Counted from the first letter of the stretch, positions 54,309-63,840 are shown. The stretch is 64,000 nt of DNA from Succinivibrio dextrinosolvens (GCF_900116345.1 NZ_FPAH01000001.1:114214-178213), one strand, 5' to 3'. The notes: generated by a model from the sequence alone, not told the origin. A program made the numbers and translations.

Positions 54309-55358
54309 TTATTTCTTTTTTTGTATTTGTTTCATAATTGCTTTTGCAATATGAGATGCAAGTAAAGGGGGTACAGCATTCCCAATTTCTTTATATTGAT
54401 CTGTTTTTGTCCCAAGAAACTCGTACCAATCAGGAAATGACTGTAATCTTGCATTTTCACGTGCTGTTGGAATTCTATTTTCTGAATAGTGAAAATAATT
54501 TCTATGACCTGTATCAACAGTATGGCAAGGCTTAAAGCTTGGCATTCGCTCAAAGCCTTTTCGATATTTACGAATATTCCAATATTCATCTGGCAAATCA
54601 TAAATAGTTCCACCATCTGGTACCATTGAAATAATATCAATTGTTTGTTGAGTGTGAATTGTTATTTGGTGGTTTTTTACTTTTTTTTGATTTCCCCTCA
54701 TTAGTCTTTGATATTCATTCTGTGGCTCGGTTGCATAGTCATGTTCTTTATCTAGACCGTTTTCTACATTTAAAGGAAGCAAATCACTAATAGCATCCTT
54801 ACTTGTAACGATTTTTTTTATTTTCTCTGGAAAAACAAAATTCGAATTTTTCATTCCAACAAAGAAAACTCTGCGTCGATTTTGAGGAACACCATAATCT
54901 GATGCTAAAACTTCTTTGAAAGATATGTTGTATCCAAGATTACCAAAGCGTTTTATGATATCGTCTCTAAACATTCCTTTAGATAAGGTTAACAATCCAG
55001 AGACATTCTCGATAACAAAGAATTCTGGTTTTACTAGCTTAACTACTCTGTAATACTCTAAGTATAGGTGATTTCGAGGATCATTATTATCTCTTGTTCC
55101 TACTTTACTGAAACCTTGGCAGGGAGGTCCACCGATAATTCCTACAATATCGTTGTTCTTATTTAATGATATTATCTGGTCATCTGATAGGGAATGTATA
55201 TCCACACAATTTGCAACTTTATTCTTATGATTATAATTATAAGTGTTTACTGCTTGTTCCCACATATCAATTGCATATGAAACCTCAAATCCCGCCATTT
55301 CAAAACCGAGACTAAGTCCACCACATCCGCAAAAAAGATCTATAATTTTATTTTTCAT
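54309..55358 (-). CDS. C5 cytosine DNA methyltransferase 2
   Basis: A 349-residue m5C methyltransferase. Motif I is LFCGCGGLSLGF, motif IV GGPPCQGFS with Cys80 as nucleophile, motif VI FFVIENV, motif VIII around QNRRRVFF and motif X near the C-terminus. The target-recognition domain (about 180-290) differs from that of methyltransferase 1. Two enzymes may protect the two strands of an asymmetric site, as in LlaJI. It overlaps methyltransferase 1 by 11 bases. Confidence 0.93.
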   Translation of the reverse strand: MKNKIIDLFCGCGGLSLGFEMAGFEVSYAIDMWEQAVNTYNYNHKNKVANCVDIHSLSDDQIISLNKNNDIVGIIGGPPCQGFSKVGTRDNNDPRNHLYLEYYRVVKLVKPEFFVIENVSGLLTLSKGMFRDDIIKRFGNLGYNISFKEVLASDYGVPQNRRRVFFVGMKNSNFVFPEKIKKIVTSKDAISDLLPLNVENGLDKEHDYATEPQNEYQRLMRGNQKKVKNHQITIHTQQTIDIISMVPDGGTIYDLPDEYWNIRKYRKGFERMPSFKPCHTVDTGHRNYFHYSENRIPTARENARLQSFPDWYEFLGTKTDQYKEIGNAVPPLLASHIAKAIMKQIQKKK

Positions 55359-56442
55359 TATTTAATAATTCCATGATTGCATCTGCAATACTTTTGGCCA
55401 TGAGAGGAGGAACAGCATTTCCAACTTGTAAGTATTGCTCTGTCATATTTCCCTCGAATACAAAGTTATCTGGAAATGATTGAATTCTAGCCGCCTCACG
55501 AACAGTCGGAAGTCTGTGAAAAACAGGGTGATAATAGTTACTGTGTTGATTTCCTGCATCAATAGTAACTGATACATCGTCTGATTTTAGTCGCTTGTAT
55601 GCAGACGAATGTCGGTTTTTTCTGTTTGAGTTCGTTGTTCTGTTAGTTTTCCATAATTCCTCTGGAACATCTTTCCAATTACCGCCCTGATGAACATAAG
55701 ATATTCTATTTTGTTGTATTTCAGCAGGATAGTGAATATCGTGATTTACAATTTTATTGTTTTTTGCTCGTAAATATGTTCGATAAGGAGAATCTGGCTC
55801 TAAATGAAGTTCTCTAAAATCAGATGAAGTTCCTTCAAACTGGTATAACTCACCGATAGCATCCAGAACTGTTATTTGCTTTTCATTTTTTTTAATACTA
55901 TTCATATCAAACTTTTTATTTTTTGTAATAATAAAAAAGTTTCTTAATCGTTTCTGGGGTACGCCATAGTTAGATGCATCTAGTATCGCATTTGTAACAA
56001 AATATCCTCGTTCTGTGAATATTTCTGTGATTCGATTTTTTGCATAACCTCCATTTTTGGTAATAATTTGAGGAACGTTTTCTATGACAACAACTTTTGG
56101 TTGAGCCAAATCAACAAACTTCACAAAGCCAAAAAAAAGTTTATTTCTCGGATCATCTAATTCAACGTAGTTTTTATTTGCGTTTGAGAATCCTTGACAA
56201 GGAGGTCCTCCAATTATCAAATCTACGTCTTTTATATTTTCGACTAACGAACAAATATCTTCTTTTTCAAGGGACAAAATATCAGCACAAATGCCTTTAG
56301 ATTTTACGAAGTTTTTTTTGTATGTTTTTATTGCAGATTTATTAAAATCGATACCTGCTATTGGCGTAAAACCAGACATTTTAAAACCTAAACTCAAGCC
56401 TCCACAGCCGCAAAATAAATCTATAAACTTATGTTTATGCAT
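55348..56442 (-). CDS. C5 cytosine DNA methyltransferase 1
   Basis: A 364-residue m5C methyltransferase with motif I DLFCGCGGLSLGF, motif IV IIGGPPCQGFS with Cys82, motif VI VVVIENV, QKRLRNFF (motif VIII) and a motif X LQVGNAVPPLMAKSIA. It starts 12 bases after the XRE regulator and so is likely controlled with it. Confidence 0.93.
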   Translation of the reverse strand: MHKHKFIDLFCGCGGLSLGFKMSGFTPIAGIDFNKSAIKTYKKNFVKSKGICADILSLEKEDICSLVENIKDVDLIIGGPPCQGFSNANKNYVELDDPRNKLFFGFVKFVDLAQPKVVVIENVPQIITKNGGYAKNRITEIFTERGYFVTNAILDASNYGVPQKRLRNFFIITKNKKFDMNSIKKNEKQITVLDAIGELYQFEGTSSDFRELHLEPDSPYRTYLRAKNNKIVNHDIHYPAEIQQNRISYVHQGGNWKDVPEELWKTNRTTNSNRKNRHSSAYKRLKSDDVSVTIDAGNQHSNYYHPVFHRLPTVREAARIQSFPDNFVFEGNMTEQYLQVGNAVPPLMAKSIADAIMELLNNEK

Positions 56443-56454
56443 TATTTGTTCTCT

Positions 56455-56664
56455 TTACTCATCTATTAGTTCACAGACATCTATTTTTATATTGTTTTGT
56501 TTGCAATAGTCGTCAATCAATTTCATTGCTTTTAGATTAGGTTTTGCTTTTCCTGTTTCCCATCTATTGACCGTAGCGAAGGAAACTCCTAATTTTTTTG
56601 CAAAACTATCTTGTGTTAGAAAAGCTTTTCTTCTGATTTTTTTTATACTTTCAGAAAAACTCAT
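56455..56664 (-). CDS. XRE-type controller (C protein-like) of the restriction operon
   Basis: A 69-residue helix-turn-helix protein from the ATG at 56664. The HTH reads LTQDSFAKKLGVSFATVNRW, and the length fits small C proteins or SinR-like regulators. It lies first in the operon before both methyltransferases. Controlling delayed nuclease expression on entry to a new host is the expected role. Confidence 0.75.
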   Translation of the reverse strand: MSFSESIKKIRRKAFLTQDSFAKKLGVSFATVNRWETGKAKPNLKAMKLIDDYCKQNNIKIDVCELIDE

Positions 56665-56707
56665 ATATAAAGCCTTATCGTCATTTTTATAACATTTATG
56701 TAACAAT

Positions 56708-56713
56708 ATTATA
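56708..56713 (-). promoter_or_regulatory. -10 element of the restriction operon
   Basis: A perfect TATAAT on the minus strand, 44 bases upstream of the XRE start. No good -35 lies at 16-18 bases, so the promoter may depend on a regulator. Confidence 0.45.
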
Positions 56714-56917
56714 CTATATTCATCCCTTAACAATAACGGTCCAATTTGTGAATGGTATTTTCGTCTTACTATATGATTTCAAATAGAATAACCATAGATA
56801 AGGTAAATTTGGATTATAATCAATAATCTTGCTTTGATAATTATGCTAATCACAGTATGATTTTCCTTTAATATTATTACCAAGTTAACTTTTTTTAACT
56901 AGCAATCTATATCATAT

Positions 56918-56957
56918 TTTCATTCTCATAAATTAAGAGAGACTTCATTATTAAACT
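56918..56957 (+). promoter_or_regulatory. Shared accessory promoter, copy E
   Basis: CATATTTTCA, then the TTCTCA core (56923-56928), TAAATTAAGAGAGA; the -10 TAAACT is at 56952-56957, 29 bases from the core start. Confidence 0.65.
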
Positions 56958-57009
56958 TTAGTCATCAGGTAAAGAAACTTTCCTATGAATTTTTATAATG
57001 GAGCTTAAA

Positions 57010-57990
57010 ATGCAAGAGCTTGATATTAACAAGATAGACCGTCAGTTTATGCTTACTGAAAACAGCACAGAAAATGCAGTTTTGAATTATCTATGGAACA
57101 TTATTCAAAACGTTCCTGTTGAAGATTACTTGCAGGAGGCAGCTACGGATGAAAATGTTAGCAACACCCTTGCCTACCTAAGATTAGCTTGTTTCATCCC
57201 TTTTTTCCTAAGAGCGTCAGATATTGTCTGGGATTTTGACGATGGTGGTGATAGGGCTTATTCCTTCAATGACAATCTCAGAGAGCTAGTTCTTGATGAT
57301 GAGTTAATTAATCCATATACACTTAACATTATAAAGAACTGCCTTCAGAATAAGGGGCTAATAAATCTATCTGATTTTGATGCTCTAATTGATGATGAAT
57401 ATTTCTACAATGATGAGAAGTGGTCTTTTTTCAAAGCTCTTGCCGACTGCTTTAGTGTAAGAAAATACCTAAAGTCCCTTCATATCAATGATCTTACTGT
57501 ATTGTTCAGCAATATTTGCGATAACGAAGATGCTCAGAACCTGGCTAACAGTGTCTATGCTCCAGGTAATATGCTTGACGCTGAAGAGAACAACTCCTCT
57601 AATTCTATTGATAATCACATGGATTATGACATTAATGAGGATCTTGTTTTCACCAAAGAAGATGAGCCGGCTTTTTTAGACTGTGATTTGGATGAATTGC
57701 CTCTTTCACAGGACGATCTGGATTTTACGGATGAGTCCGAGGAGAGTGAATCTTCAAATTCCGTAGATGGTGGTATTGAACCTGATGCAGAATCAACTAC
57801 CCATAAGTCACACGATGATGTTGATCAATCATATGAGTCGGAATGTGAAGATGAATACTATGTGCATGAGTTTGACTCACAGGATGATTTTGTAGAGTTT
57901 GTCGTGCAGCATTCTGATGAACTTTTCCCTAAAGCCCCTACCTCAATTCAGTGCCATCTTTATTCCTTCTTAAACGGTGACTGTGACTAA
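57010..57990 (+). CDS. Acidic unknown protein before the AAA+ gene
   Basis: A 326-residue protein from the ATG at 57010 (GGAG 6 bases upstream). Residues 1-180 are helical and hydrophobic enough to fold; residues 185-290 are strongly acidic and Ser/Asp/Glu-rich, so probably disordered, ending with FDSQDDFVEFVVQHSDELF. No family recognised. It sits between promoter copies E and F. A possible adaptor or substrate partner of the adjacent AAA+ protein, by neighbourhood only. Confidence 0.55.
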   Translation: MQELDINKIDRQFMLTENSTENAVLNYLWNIIQNVPVEDYLQEAATDENVSNTLAYLRLACFIPFFLRASDIVWDFDDGGDRAYSFNDNLRELVLDDELINPYTLNIIKNCLQNKGLINLSDFDALIDDEYFYNDEKWSFFKALADCFSVRKYLKSLHINDLTVLFSNICDNEDAQNLANSVYAPGNMLDAEENNSSNSIDNHMDYDINEDLVFTKEDEPAFLDCDLDELPLSQDDLDFTDESEESESSNSVDGGIEPDAESTTHKSHDDVDQSYESECEDEYYVHEFDSQDDFVEFVVQHSDELFPKAPTSIQCHLYSFLNGDCD

Positions 57991-58085
57991 TACAAACTGC
58001 AAAGGAAAGGCGACACTGTTCGCCTATTCCTCTGTTGTATAAACATTATTCTTCCAACATTCTAAGTCCAGAAATACCTCCATAT

Positions 58086-58125
58086 TTTCACTCTCATAAA
58101 AACTGAGTGAACTCATAAATACAAT
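58086..58125 (+). promoter_or_regulatory. Shared accessory promoter, copy F
   Basis: CATATTTTCA, then the CTCTCA core (58091-58096), TAAAAACTGAGTGAA; the inverted repeat TTCACTC / GAGTGAA is perfect here. The -10 TACAAT is at 58120-58125, 29 bases from the core start. Confidence 0.75.
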
Positions 58126-58150
58126 TAAAGCAAATAGTGAGGATGTGATT

Positions 58151-61100
58151 ATGAGTACGGAAATCTGCATTAACTATAGCGATGAACTTAACAGATACGT
58201 TGGCTGTTCTTTAGATAATGAAGAAAGCACATATTCAAGTTTAGGACGATATCAAAAGGCTCTGTTAAAAGAGGCTTTGAGTGGTAATGTAAAACGGGAA
58301 TATGGTTTCGCTCTATCCGGAAACTACACCGGCAGTGAAGATACCAAAAATAGTATAGGTGATTCTAAGACTGTCAAGAAAGAAGCTCTGTTTGAACACA
58401 GTGCCCTGGCACAGGAACCAGATGCTTTGGTACATAGTGCTTTTCAAAATTACTTTGGAGGATTGGCAACTGAGCCAGACAAGAAAAAAGCATTTTGCTA
58501 TGCGACAAAAGCCTGTCTTCAGGGTAACTATGATGCATTAGGCGTTCTTTGGGAAAATCATCCCGTTATTACCCATCCTCTTTATGCAGCATACCGGTTG
58601 GAATTTTTAATTAATTCAAATGCCAGATCGTTATATAGAACTTTTTTCCGTGCTTTTAACCGTACTTTAAACCGGGAGCCTTTTGATTTTCAGTCTAAGG
58701 AGCTCAATACACATCAATACACAAAGTTCTGTGCATATTCCGAACGTTTGACGGAAGATGAAATAGAATTGCGTCGATTCTATTGGTCACAGCGCCGTAT
58801 GATTATAAAAATGGCTTTTGATTTTTCATTGGGGAGCTTGAAGAAAATACAGGAGGGAGAGACACCGGATGAAGCTGATGATAAGGAGTATCTTCATTTC
58901 TTGTATTGTCTTTCCCTGCTTGAAGAAATAAGACAGGAGACGGAAAGACACCGAAGCTATAGAGCTCTTGCCGGGTTACTGAATATTCTTCGTAGAGAGG
59001 TTAGCGATCTATCTTCCCATAAATCTCTTTCTCGTATTCTCTTTGATAAAGGCATGGAAATAGTAATCACCAGAATGTATCTGGAAAATTATTCCAAATT
59101 AGCATCACACAAAGGCAGCAATTACCTAAAAGCTCTGGCAGACAGACTGATAACTAGGTTTGAAGATGAGAAAGATACAAATCCATACAGAAGATCACCA
59201 TACTGCATAAGATTGATAAGTCTGTATGAAGTCTATATTCGAAACGGTAACATCCATCAGGAACTGAATGAAGTCCTGAACAAATGCACTGTTCCTGTAT
59301 TTAACATAATCGCTAATGAACTTGCGATTGAAAAACTTGTTGCTTCGACATTAAGTGATTTGTCTAAGAAGTACAAGGGTGAAACTATCTTAATTATTGA
59401 AAATGACAAGTTAAGTTATAACAGTAAAAGTTTAGCTGGCTATCTTGCTGATGCATATAAAATTCTTGCCTCTAATCTTGTACGGATTTGTGAAGGCGTT
59501 AATACAGAACCTCAGTCATCTATTATTTGCAAAGAATTTTATGTGGTTTGTGCAGCTTTTATCCGCGGTTATATGGTACTTGATCCTGTTCTAGCCTATA
59601 ACAATTGCGAATTCTCTGAGGCGCTTAGAGACTTCATAAAATACGCTATTGATAATCTATCTTTGCCGCCTCAAATGCTTGCAGATATAAAAAAGCCTGT
59701 TCCTTACTATGGTTTTACTGCAACAACGGCGTTAGGGCTTTATCTTCTGGATAACAGTGAAGGCAAATATTCCGAGCAAATTTCCATACTCAATAAACAT
59801 GAGCAGGAAATCGTTGATCTCAGACTGCAGATTCTGGAGAAGGATTTAAATAAGATTGTTAAAAGCTTTGACCGTATAAAGGACAATCCTTCAGATAATT
59901 ATGATTATCTTCTAAAGGAGTTTCTGCATAAAATGAGCTGTTTTGACTTAGATAAGATTGTTAGACAGCACAAATCCAAAGATATGCTTTCACATGCCTG
60001 TAAACTTCAACAGATACTCATAACAAGGGCATTATCTCAGCAGTCTGACACAAAAGGCATTGCTGCAGAATGTGTGCATGAGTTAACTCTGAATCGTCAT
60101 TTTCTCCCTTTCTTAGAAAAGCTTGAGGAAACGTCAGGTGGTAGCTCAGAATTCGAGGAGCTTAAAAAGAAACTTGCTGCTTTTGAATCTATTTCTGAAA
60201 CAAAATACCCTAAGAGCCTTCTGCTTATCGGTGGCCCTAGTTACGGGCTATATGCCATGAACCGCCTGAACAGTCTCTTTATTGACATAAGAAAGCTGTT
60301 TTCGGCAGCTGATACTTCAGAGATTGACAAAGATAGGCTTAAACAGTCTCTTACTCATTATTACCGGTATCTTCTTGCCTATAACCTATGTAATCCGCTC
60401 AAAGAAAACAAAGAGCTATTTGCTCAGTTCGAGAATGGTTATATAGGTTGTCTTCAAAACCGTATCTACCCTACTGCTGAGGCTATCAGTGTTGAAGTTA
60501 ATGAAGCTGAAGACATTATGTTCAAAATCCCAAACATGAAGGTTATTGATTCATCTTTAAAAGATAAAACAGATTTATTAGAGGACTTAAGTAAGAAGTC
60601 AGACAGGAGCAAGAAAAAAGTGAAAGAAGTAGATTTAGATGATTCTTCTACAGAAGAAGAGGTTTCTGAAAAGCACTATGAGCTTAAAAATGCTGATAAA
60701 CCTCTGCACATTGTTGGAAATAGAAAACTCTCACAGATATTAAACGAAAAGATCATCAAGGTGCTTAAGAGTGATCCTGTGAAAATGAAACTGTACGGAC
60801 TGAACATTGTTCCTAACTTTATTCTCTACGGTGAACCTGGCTGCGGTAAAACCGAAGCTGTTAGACAGTTCTGCGAGCATTTAGGCTTAGATCCTGTGGT
60901 AATAAACTCTGCAACGATTGGTGCAACCTGTATTCATGAAACTCCAAAAAACATTCATGAGAAATTTGATGAGGCTTTTGAGAAAAAAAATGGTGTAGTC
61001 ATAATTGATGAGGCCGATGCTTTTCTAAATGAACGAGAAGGGTTAAGTGATAACCAGGAACATAAGGTTGAGGAGCTAGGAGCTTTCTTACAGTGTTTTG

Positions 61101-62203
61101 ATAAAGCCGTTAAGATGCATACTCTGGTTATCTCAATGACCAATTACCTGAACAAGATTGATAAAGCAATTTTAAGAGATGGCAGATTAGGTCTTCATGT
61201 TGAAATAACTAATCCGGATAAAACCGACCTTGAGGAAATAATCAACAACTACTTTCAAAAGTCTGAGCTAGATAAACTTGATAAGACACAAATGGTCAAA
61301 GCTCTTAACGGTCAGACTATTGCTTCTGTATTCTCAATCTTTAACGGAATAAGAATGGATGTGGTCATGAATGATGTTGAGCTATCTCATCAGTACGTCA
61401 TGGAGAAGATCAATAATGCTTTAGGCTATACCCTTAAGCCTGGAGCTCATTTCTCCCTACCAGGACAACAGGAATTTGAGGATTATGTTAATAAGAACAT
61501 CGTTGATCATCTGGTCAATCCTGATGTTTACCGTAAATTCAACTTGAAGTTTCCTAACTCCATTCTGCTCTATGGTCCAACCGGTACAGGTAAAACCTAT
61601 GCAGCAAAACAGTTGGCTGAATTCTTGGGCTGGGACTTTATAAAACTTGATTCAAAGTCCATCGGATCAGAAAACGTACAGGGAAGTGCCATCAAGATTG
61701 CAAGAGTATTTGATAGAGCCAGACGTGAAGCTCCATGTATCCTCTTTATTGATGAGATTGATGCCTGGATTCCTAAACGTAATGGCCGTTCCCACAACTC
61801 TGAAATAAGTCAGGTTAACGAATTTCTTTCAAATATGAGTCAGCTTAACAGCGATAATCTGCTTTTAATCGGTACAACCAACCGTATTGATGATATTGAC
61901 GAGGCAGCCCTAAGAAACGGACGTTTCTCTACCAAGATAGAAATCGGCTATATGAAGGGAGAACAGGTTGAGGAGCTTTTAAGCAGTCTTATAAAGGATA
62001 TTCCTTATGATGACAGCATTGACCTAAGTGAAATCGCTAAAACACAGGATAACAAGTCCGTGGCCGATATCGTCGCTTTCTTTGAAAAGGCCTGCCGTTT
62101 CAGTGCTGAGAACAAGTATGACTTCCTGACCAAGGAATGTTTCCAGAAAGCTATGGATACTGAGACGAAGAAGGATGAATGCCGCAGAATCGGTTTCCTG
62201 TAA
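58151..62203 (+). CDS. Double AAA+ ATPase, Cdc48/FtsH-like motors
   Basis: A 1,350-residue protein from the ATG at 58151 (GAGG 8 bases upstream; a GTG lies at 58145). The N-terminal 850 residues are helical with a Sel1-like stretch near residue 110 and an acidic linker near 800-840. AAA module 1 has Walker A GEPGCGKT (about 894) and Walker B VVIIDEADAF (about 949); module 2 has GPTGTGKT (about 1142) and CILFIDEIDAW (about 1196). Sensor and arginine blocks DGRLG and NGRF are present. It may be an unfoldase or remodelling enzyme. No membrane helix or protease domain is fused; a ClpP-like gene lies downstream under the same promoter class. Confidence 0.85.
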   Translation: MSTEICINYSDELNRYVGCSLDNEESTYSSLGRYQKALLKEALSGNVKREYGFALSGNYTGSEDTKNSIGDSKTVKKEALFEHSALAQEPDALVHSAFQNYFGGLATEPDKKKAFCYATKACLQGNYDALGVLWENHPVITHPLYAAYRLEFLINSNARSLYRTFFRAFNRTLNREPFDFQSKELNTHQYTKFCAYSERLTEDEIELRRFYWSQRRMIIKMAFDFSLGSLKKIQEGETPDEADDKEYLHFLYCLSLLEEIRQETERHRSYRALAGLLNILRREVSDLSSHKSLSRILFDKGMEIVITRMYLENYSKLASHKGSNYLKALADRLITRFEDEKDTNPYRRSPYCIRLISLYEVYIRNGNIHQELNEVLNKCTVPVFNIIANELAIEKLVASTLSDLSKKYKGETILIIENDKLSYNSKSLAGYLADAYKILASNLVRICEGVNTEPQSSIICKEFYVVCAAFIRGYMVLDPVLAYNNCEFSEALRDFIKYAIDNLSLPPQMLADIKKPVPYYGFTATTALGLYLLDNSEGKYSEQISILNKHEQEIVDLRLQILEKDLNKIVKSFDRIKDNPSDNYDYLLKEFLHKMSCFDLDKIVRQHKSKDMLSHACKLQQILITRALSQQSDTKGIAAECVHELTLNRHFLPFLEKLEETSGGSSEFEELKKKLAAFESISETKYPKSLLLIGGPSYGLYAMNRLNSLFIDIRKLFSAADTSEIDKDRLKQSLTHYYRYLLAYNLCNPLKENKELFAQFENGYIGCLQNRIYPTAEAISVEVNEAEDIMFKIPNMKVIDSSLKDKTDLLEDLSKKSDRSKKKVKEVDLDDSSTEEEVSEKHYELKNADKPLHIVGNRKLSQILNEKIIKVLKSDPVKMKLYGLNIVPNFILYGEPGCGKTEAVRQFCEHLGLDPVVINSATIGATCIHETPKNIHEKFDEAFEKKNGVVIIDEADAFLNEREGLSDNQEHKVEELGAFLQCFDKAVKMHTLVISMTNYLNKIDKAILRDGRLGLHVEITNPDKTDLEEIINNYFQKSELDKLDKTQMVKALNGQTIASVFSIFNGIRMDVVMNDVELSHQYVMEKINNALGYTLKPGAHFSLPGQQEFEDYVNKNIVDHLVNPDVYRKFNLKFPNSILLYGPTGTGKTYAAKQLAEFLGWDFIKLDSKSIGSENVQGSAIKIARVFDRARREAPCILFIDEIDAWIPKRNGRSHNSEISQVNEFLSNMSQLNSDNLLLIGTTNRIDDIDEAALRNGRFSTKIEIGYMKGEQVEELLSSLIKDIPYDDSIDLSEIAKTQDNKSVADIVAFFEKACRFSAENKYDFLTKECFQKAMDTETKKDECRRIGFL

Positions 62204-62234
62204 CCGAGGGAATAACGCAATAGCATTAAATGAG

Positions 62235-62263
62235 GTGCTCTCTATACTAAGATATGAGAGCAC
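62235..62263. promoter_or_regulatory. Inverted repeat before the phosphoesterase gene
   Basis: GTGCTCTC at 62235-62242 and GAGAGCAC at 62256-62263 form a perfect 8-bp inverted repeat with a 13-base spacer, 27 bases before the next gene start. An operator or an mRNA hairpin are both possible. Confidence 0.5.
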
Positions 62264-62289
62264 TACGCAGAAAAACAAGTGGTGAGCAA

Positions 62290-62889
62290 ATGATTTACTT
62301 TACATCAGATCAGCATTTTGGACATACCAATATCATCAAATACTGTAACCGTCCTTTTGAGTTCAGTCGAGAAGGCACTCTTAAGTGTGATGAGTTTATA
62401 CGTGAGAAGTACTGCAGCGTTGTTAAAGAGGATGATATCGTCTTTTTCCTGGGTGATATTGCGCTATTTAAAAGAGCAGATACGGAGCGCATAAGAGAGA
62501 TTATAAGCAGCCTTCCAGGACAGAAAATTCTGTTAAAGGGTAATCATGATCATAACAAAAACCATTTCTACAGAAGCTGTGGTTTTCTGGACGTAAGACA
62601 TTATCTGAACTTTGGAGATTACTTTATCTGTCATTATCCGCTGTCTGTTGAGGAGGTGGAAATCAATCAGCGTGTTCAGGAGCTTAAGCATCTGTATGAA
62701 ATAAATGGCTGCAGTGTAGTGATTCATGGTCATACTCACGATAAATTCATTCCAGATGAGGCAGGCATTAAGCGTATTAACGTCTGTGTGGATAATCCTC
62801 AGACCGGATTTATGCCGGTTAAGATTGAGGGGATTCCAGAGCAGCAGATAGTTGAATACGTTAATTCAATCGTTAGACAAGGAGCATAA
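62290..62889 (+). CDS. Calcineurin-like phosphoesterase
   Basis: A 199-residue metallophosphoesterase from the ATG at 62290 (GGTGAG upstream). Motifs are TSDQHFGHTNII (Asp7, His9), FFLGDIALF (Asp56), LKGNHDHN (Asn85, His86) and HGHTHD. This compact DxHFGHxNI form is frequent in phages and mobile elements. The substrate is unknown. It follows the AAA+ gene closely, so it may share promoter F. Confidence 0.85.
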   Translation: MIYFTSDQHFGHTNIIKYCNRPFEFSREGTLKCDEFIREKYCSVVKEDDIVFFLGDIALFKRADTERIREIISSLPGQKILLKGNHDHNKNHFYRSCGFLDVRHYLNFGDYFICHYPLSVEEVEINQRVQELKHLYEINGCSVVIHGHTHDKFIPDEAGIKRINVCVDNPQTGFMPVKIEGIPEQQIVEYVNSIVRQGA

Positions 62890-62920
62890 TTCTACTCTGT
62901 GTTGTTTCTTAAAACAGTTC

Positions 62921-62960
62921 TTTCACTCTCATAAAAAGAGATAGTTTCTATTCATATAAT
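62921..62960 (+). promoter_or_regulatory. Shared accessory promoter, copy G
   Basis: TTTCA, then the CTCTCA core (62926-62931), TAAAAAGAGAT; the -10 is a perfect TATAAT at 62955-62960, 29 bases from the core start. It precedes the clpP-like gene by about 120 bases. Confidence 0.75.
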
Positions 62961-63079
62961 TTCCATAAAAGAACATTAAGGGAGTTGTTAAGGAAGTCAT
63001 TTACTGTATGGCAACTCCTGTATATGTCGCATTATTTAAGTTTCTAAGAAAACAATTTGGTGTAATGGAGAATTGAAAA

Positions 63080-63700
63080 GTGATACCTACTCTTGCATCT
63101 GGTTACATACCTTCTGTAATTGATAAAACCGAGAAGTCAGAACGAGCCTATGACTTATTCTCAAGGCTTTTAAAAGACAGAGTTATTTTTATCTGTGGGG
63201 AAGTTAATGATGCGGTCAGTGAACTGATTGTTGCACAAATGCTGTTCTTAGAAGCAGAAGATCCAAACAAGGATATATTTTTCTATATCAACTCCCCTGG
63301 CGGTGTTGTTACTTCAGGTTTAGCCATTTATGACACCATGCAGTACATCACTCCGGATGTTTGCACTCTATGTCTTGGACAGTGCTGCTCTATGGGAGCT
63401 TTTCTTCTGTCTGGTGGAGCAAAAGGTAAGAGATATGCCCTTGCCAACTCAAGAATCATGATCCACCAGCCATTAGGTGGATTCCAGGGGCAAGCTACCG
63501 ATATTCTTATCCACGCCCAGGAAACACAGAGACTTAAAGACAAGCTAAACCGTCTTATGTCAGAGCATACAGGCAAACCTCTAAAGACTATTACCCAGAA
63601 CACCGAACGAGATAACTACATGAGTGCTGAAGAAGCCTGTAGCTTTGGCATTGTTGACCATGTTGTCTCCTCAAGAAAGGAAATTGTTAAGGAACTCTAG
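63080..63700 (+). CDS. ClpP-like serine peptidase, plasmid copy
   Basis: A 206-residue ClpP homologue with the full catalytic triad: Ser104 in [11 protein letters not shown], His129 in IMIHQPLGG and Asp178 in [12 protein letters not shown]. The usual QAAS is changed to QCCS, placing two cysteines next to the nucleophile. The start is a GTG with GGAG 9 bases before it. No clpX or clpA is adjacent. It may replace or compete with host ClpP, or work with the double AAA+ ATPase from the same regulon; ClpP-binding loops were not found in the ATPase. Confidence 0.9.
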   Translation: MIPTLASGYIPSVIDKTEKSERAYDLFSRLLKDRVIFICGEVNDAVSELIVAQMLFLEAEDPNKDIFFYINSPGGVVTSGLAIYDTMQYITPDVCTLCLGQCCSMGAFLLSGGAKGKRYALANSRIMIHQPLGGFQGQATDILIHAQETQRLKDKLNRLMSEHTGKPLKTITQNTERDNYMSAEEACSFGIVDHVVSSRKEIVKEL

Positions 63701-63840
63701 TTTCCCACATGGAAATTTAAAACAAAACTAGATTCACTCTAGGTTTGATGCTCTTAAAAAACTTGTATTGATTTATTTTTGGGAAGAGGTGTGATTATAA
63801 GCAAAAAAATGCTTATATATCTGATAGATACCGATGAAAA

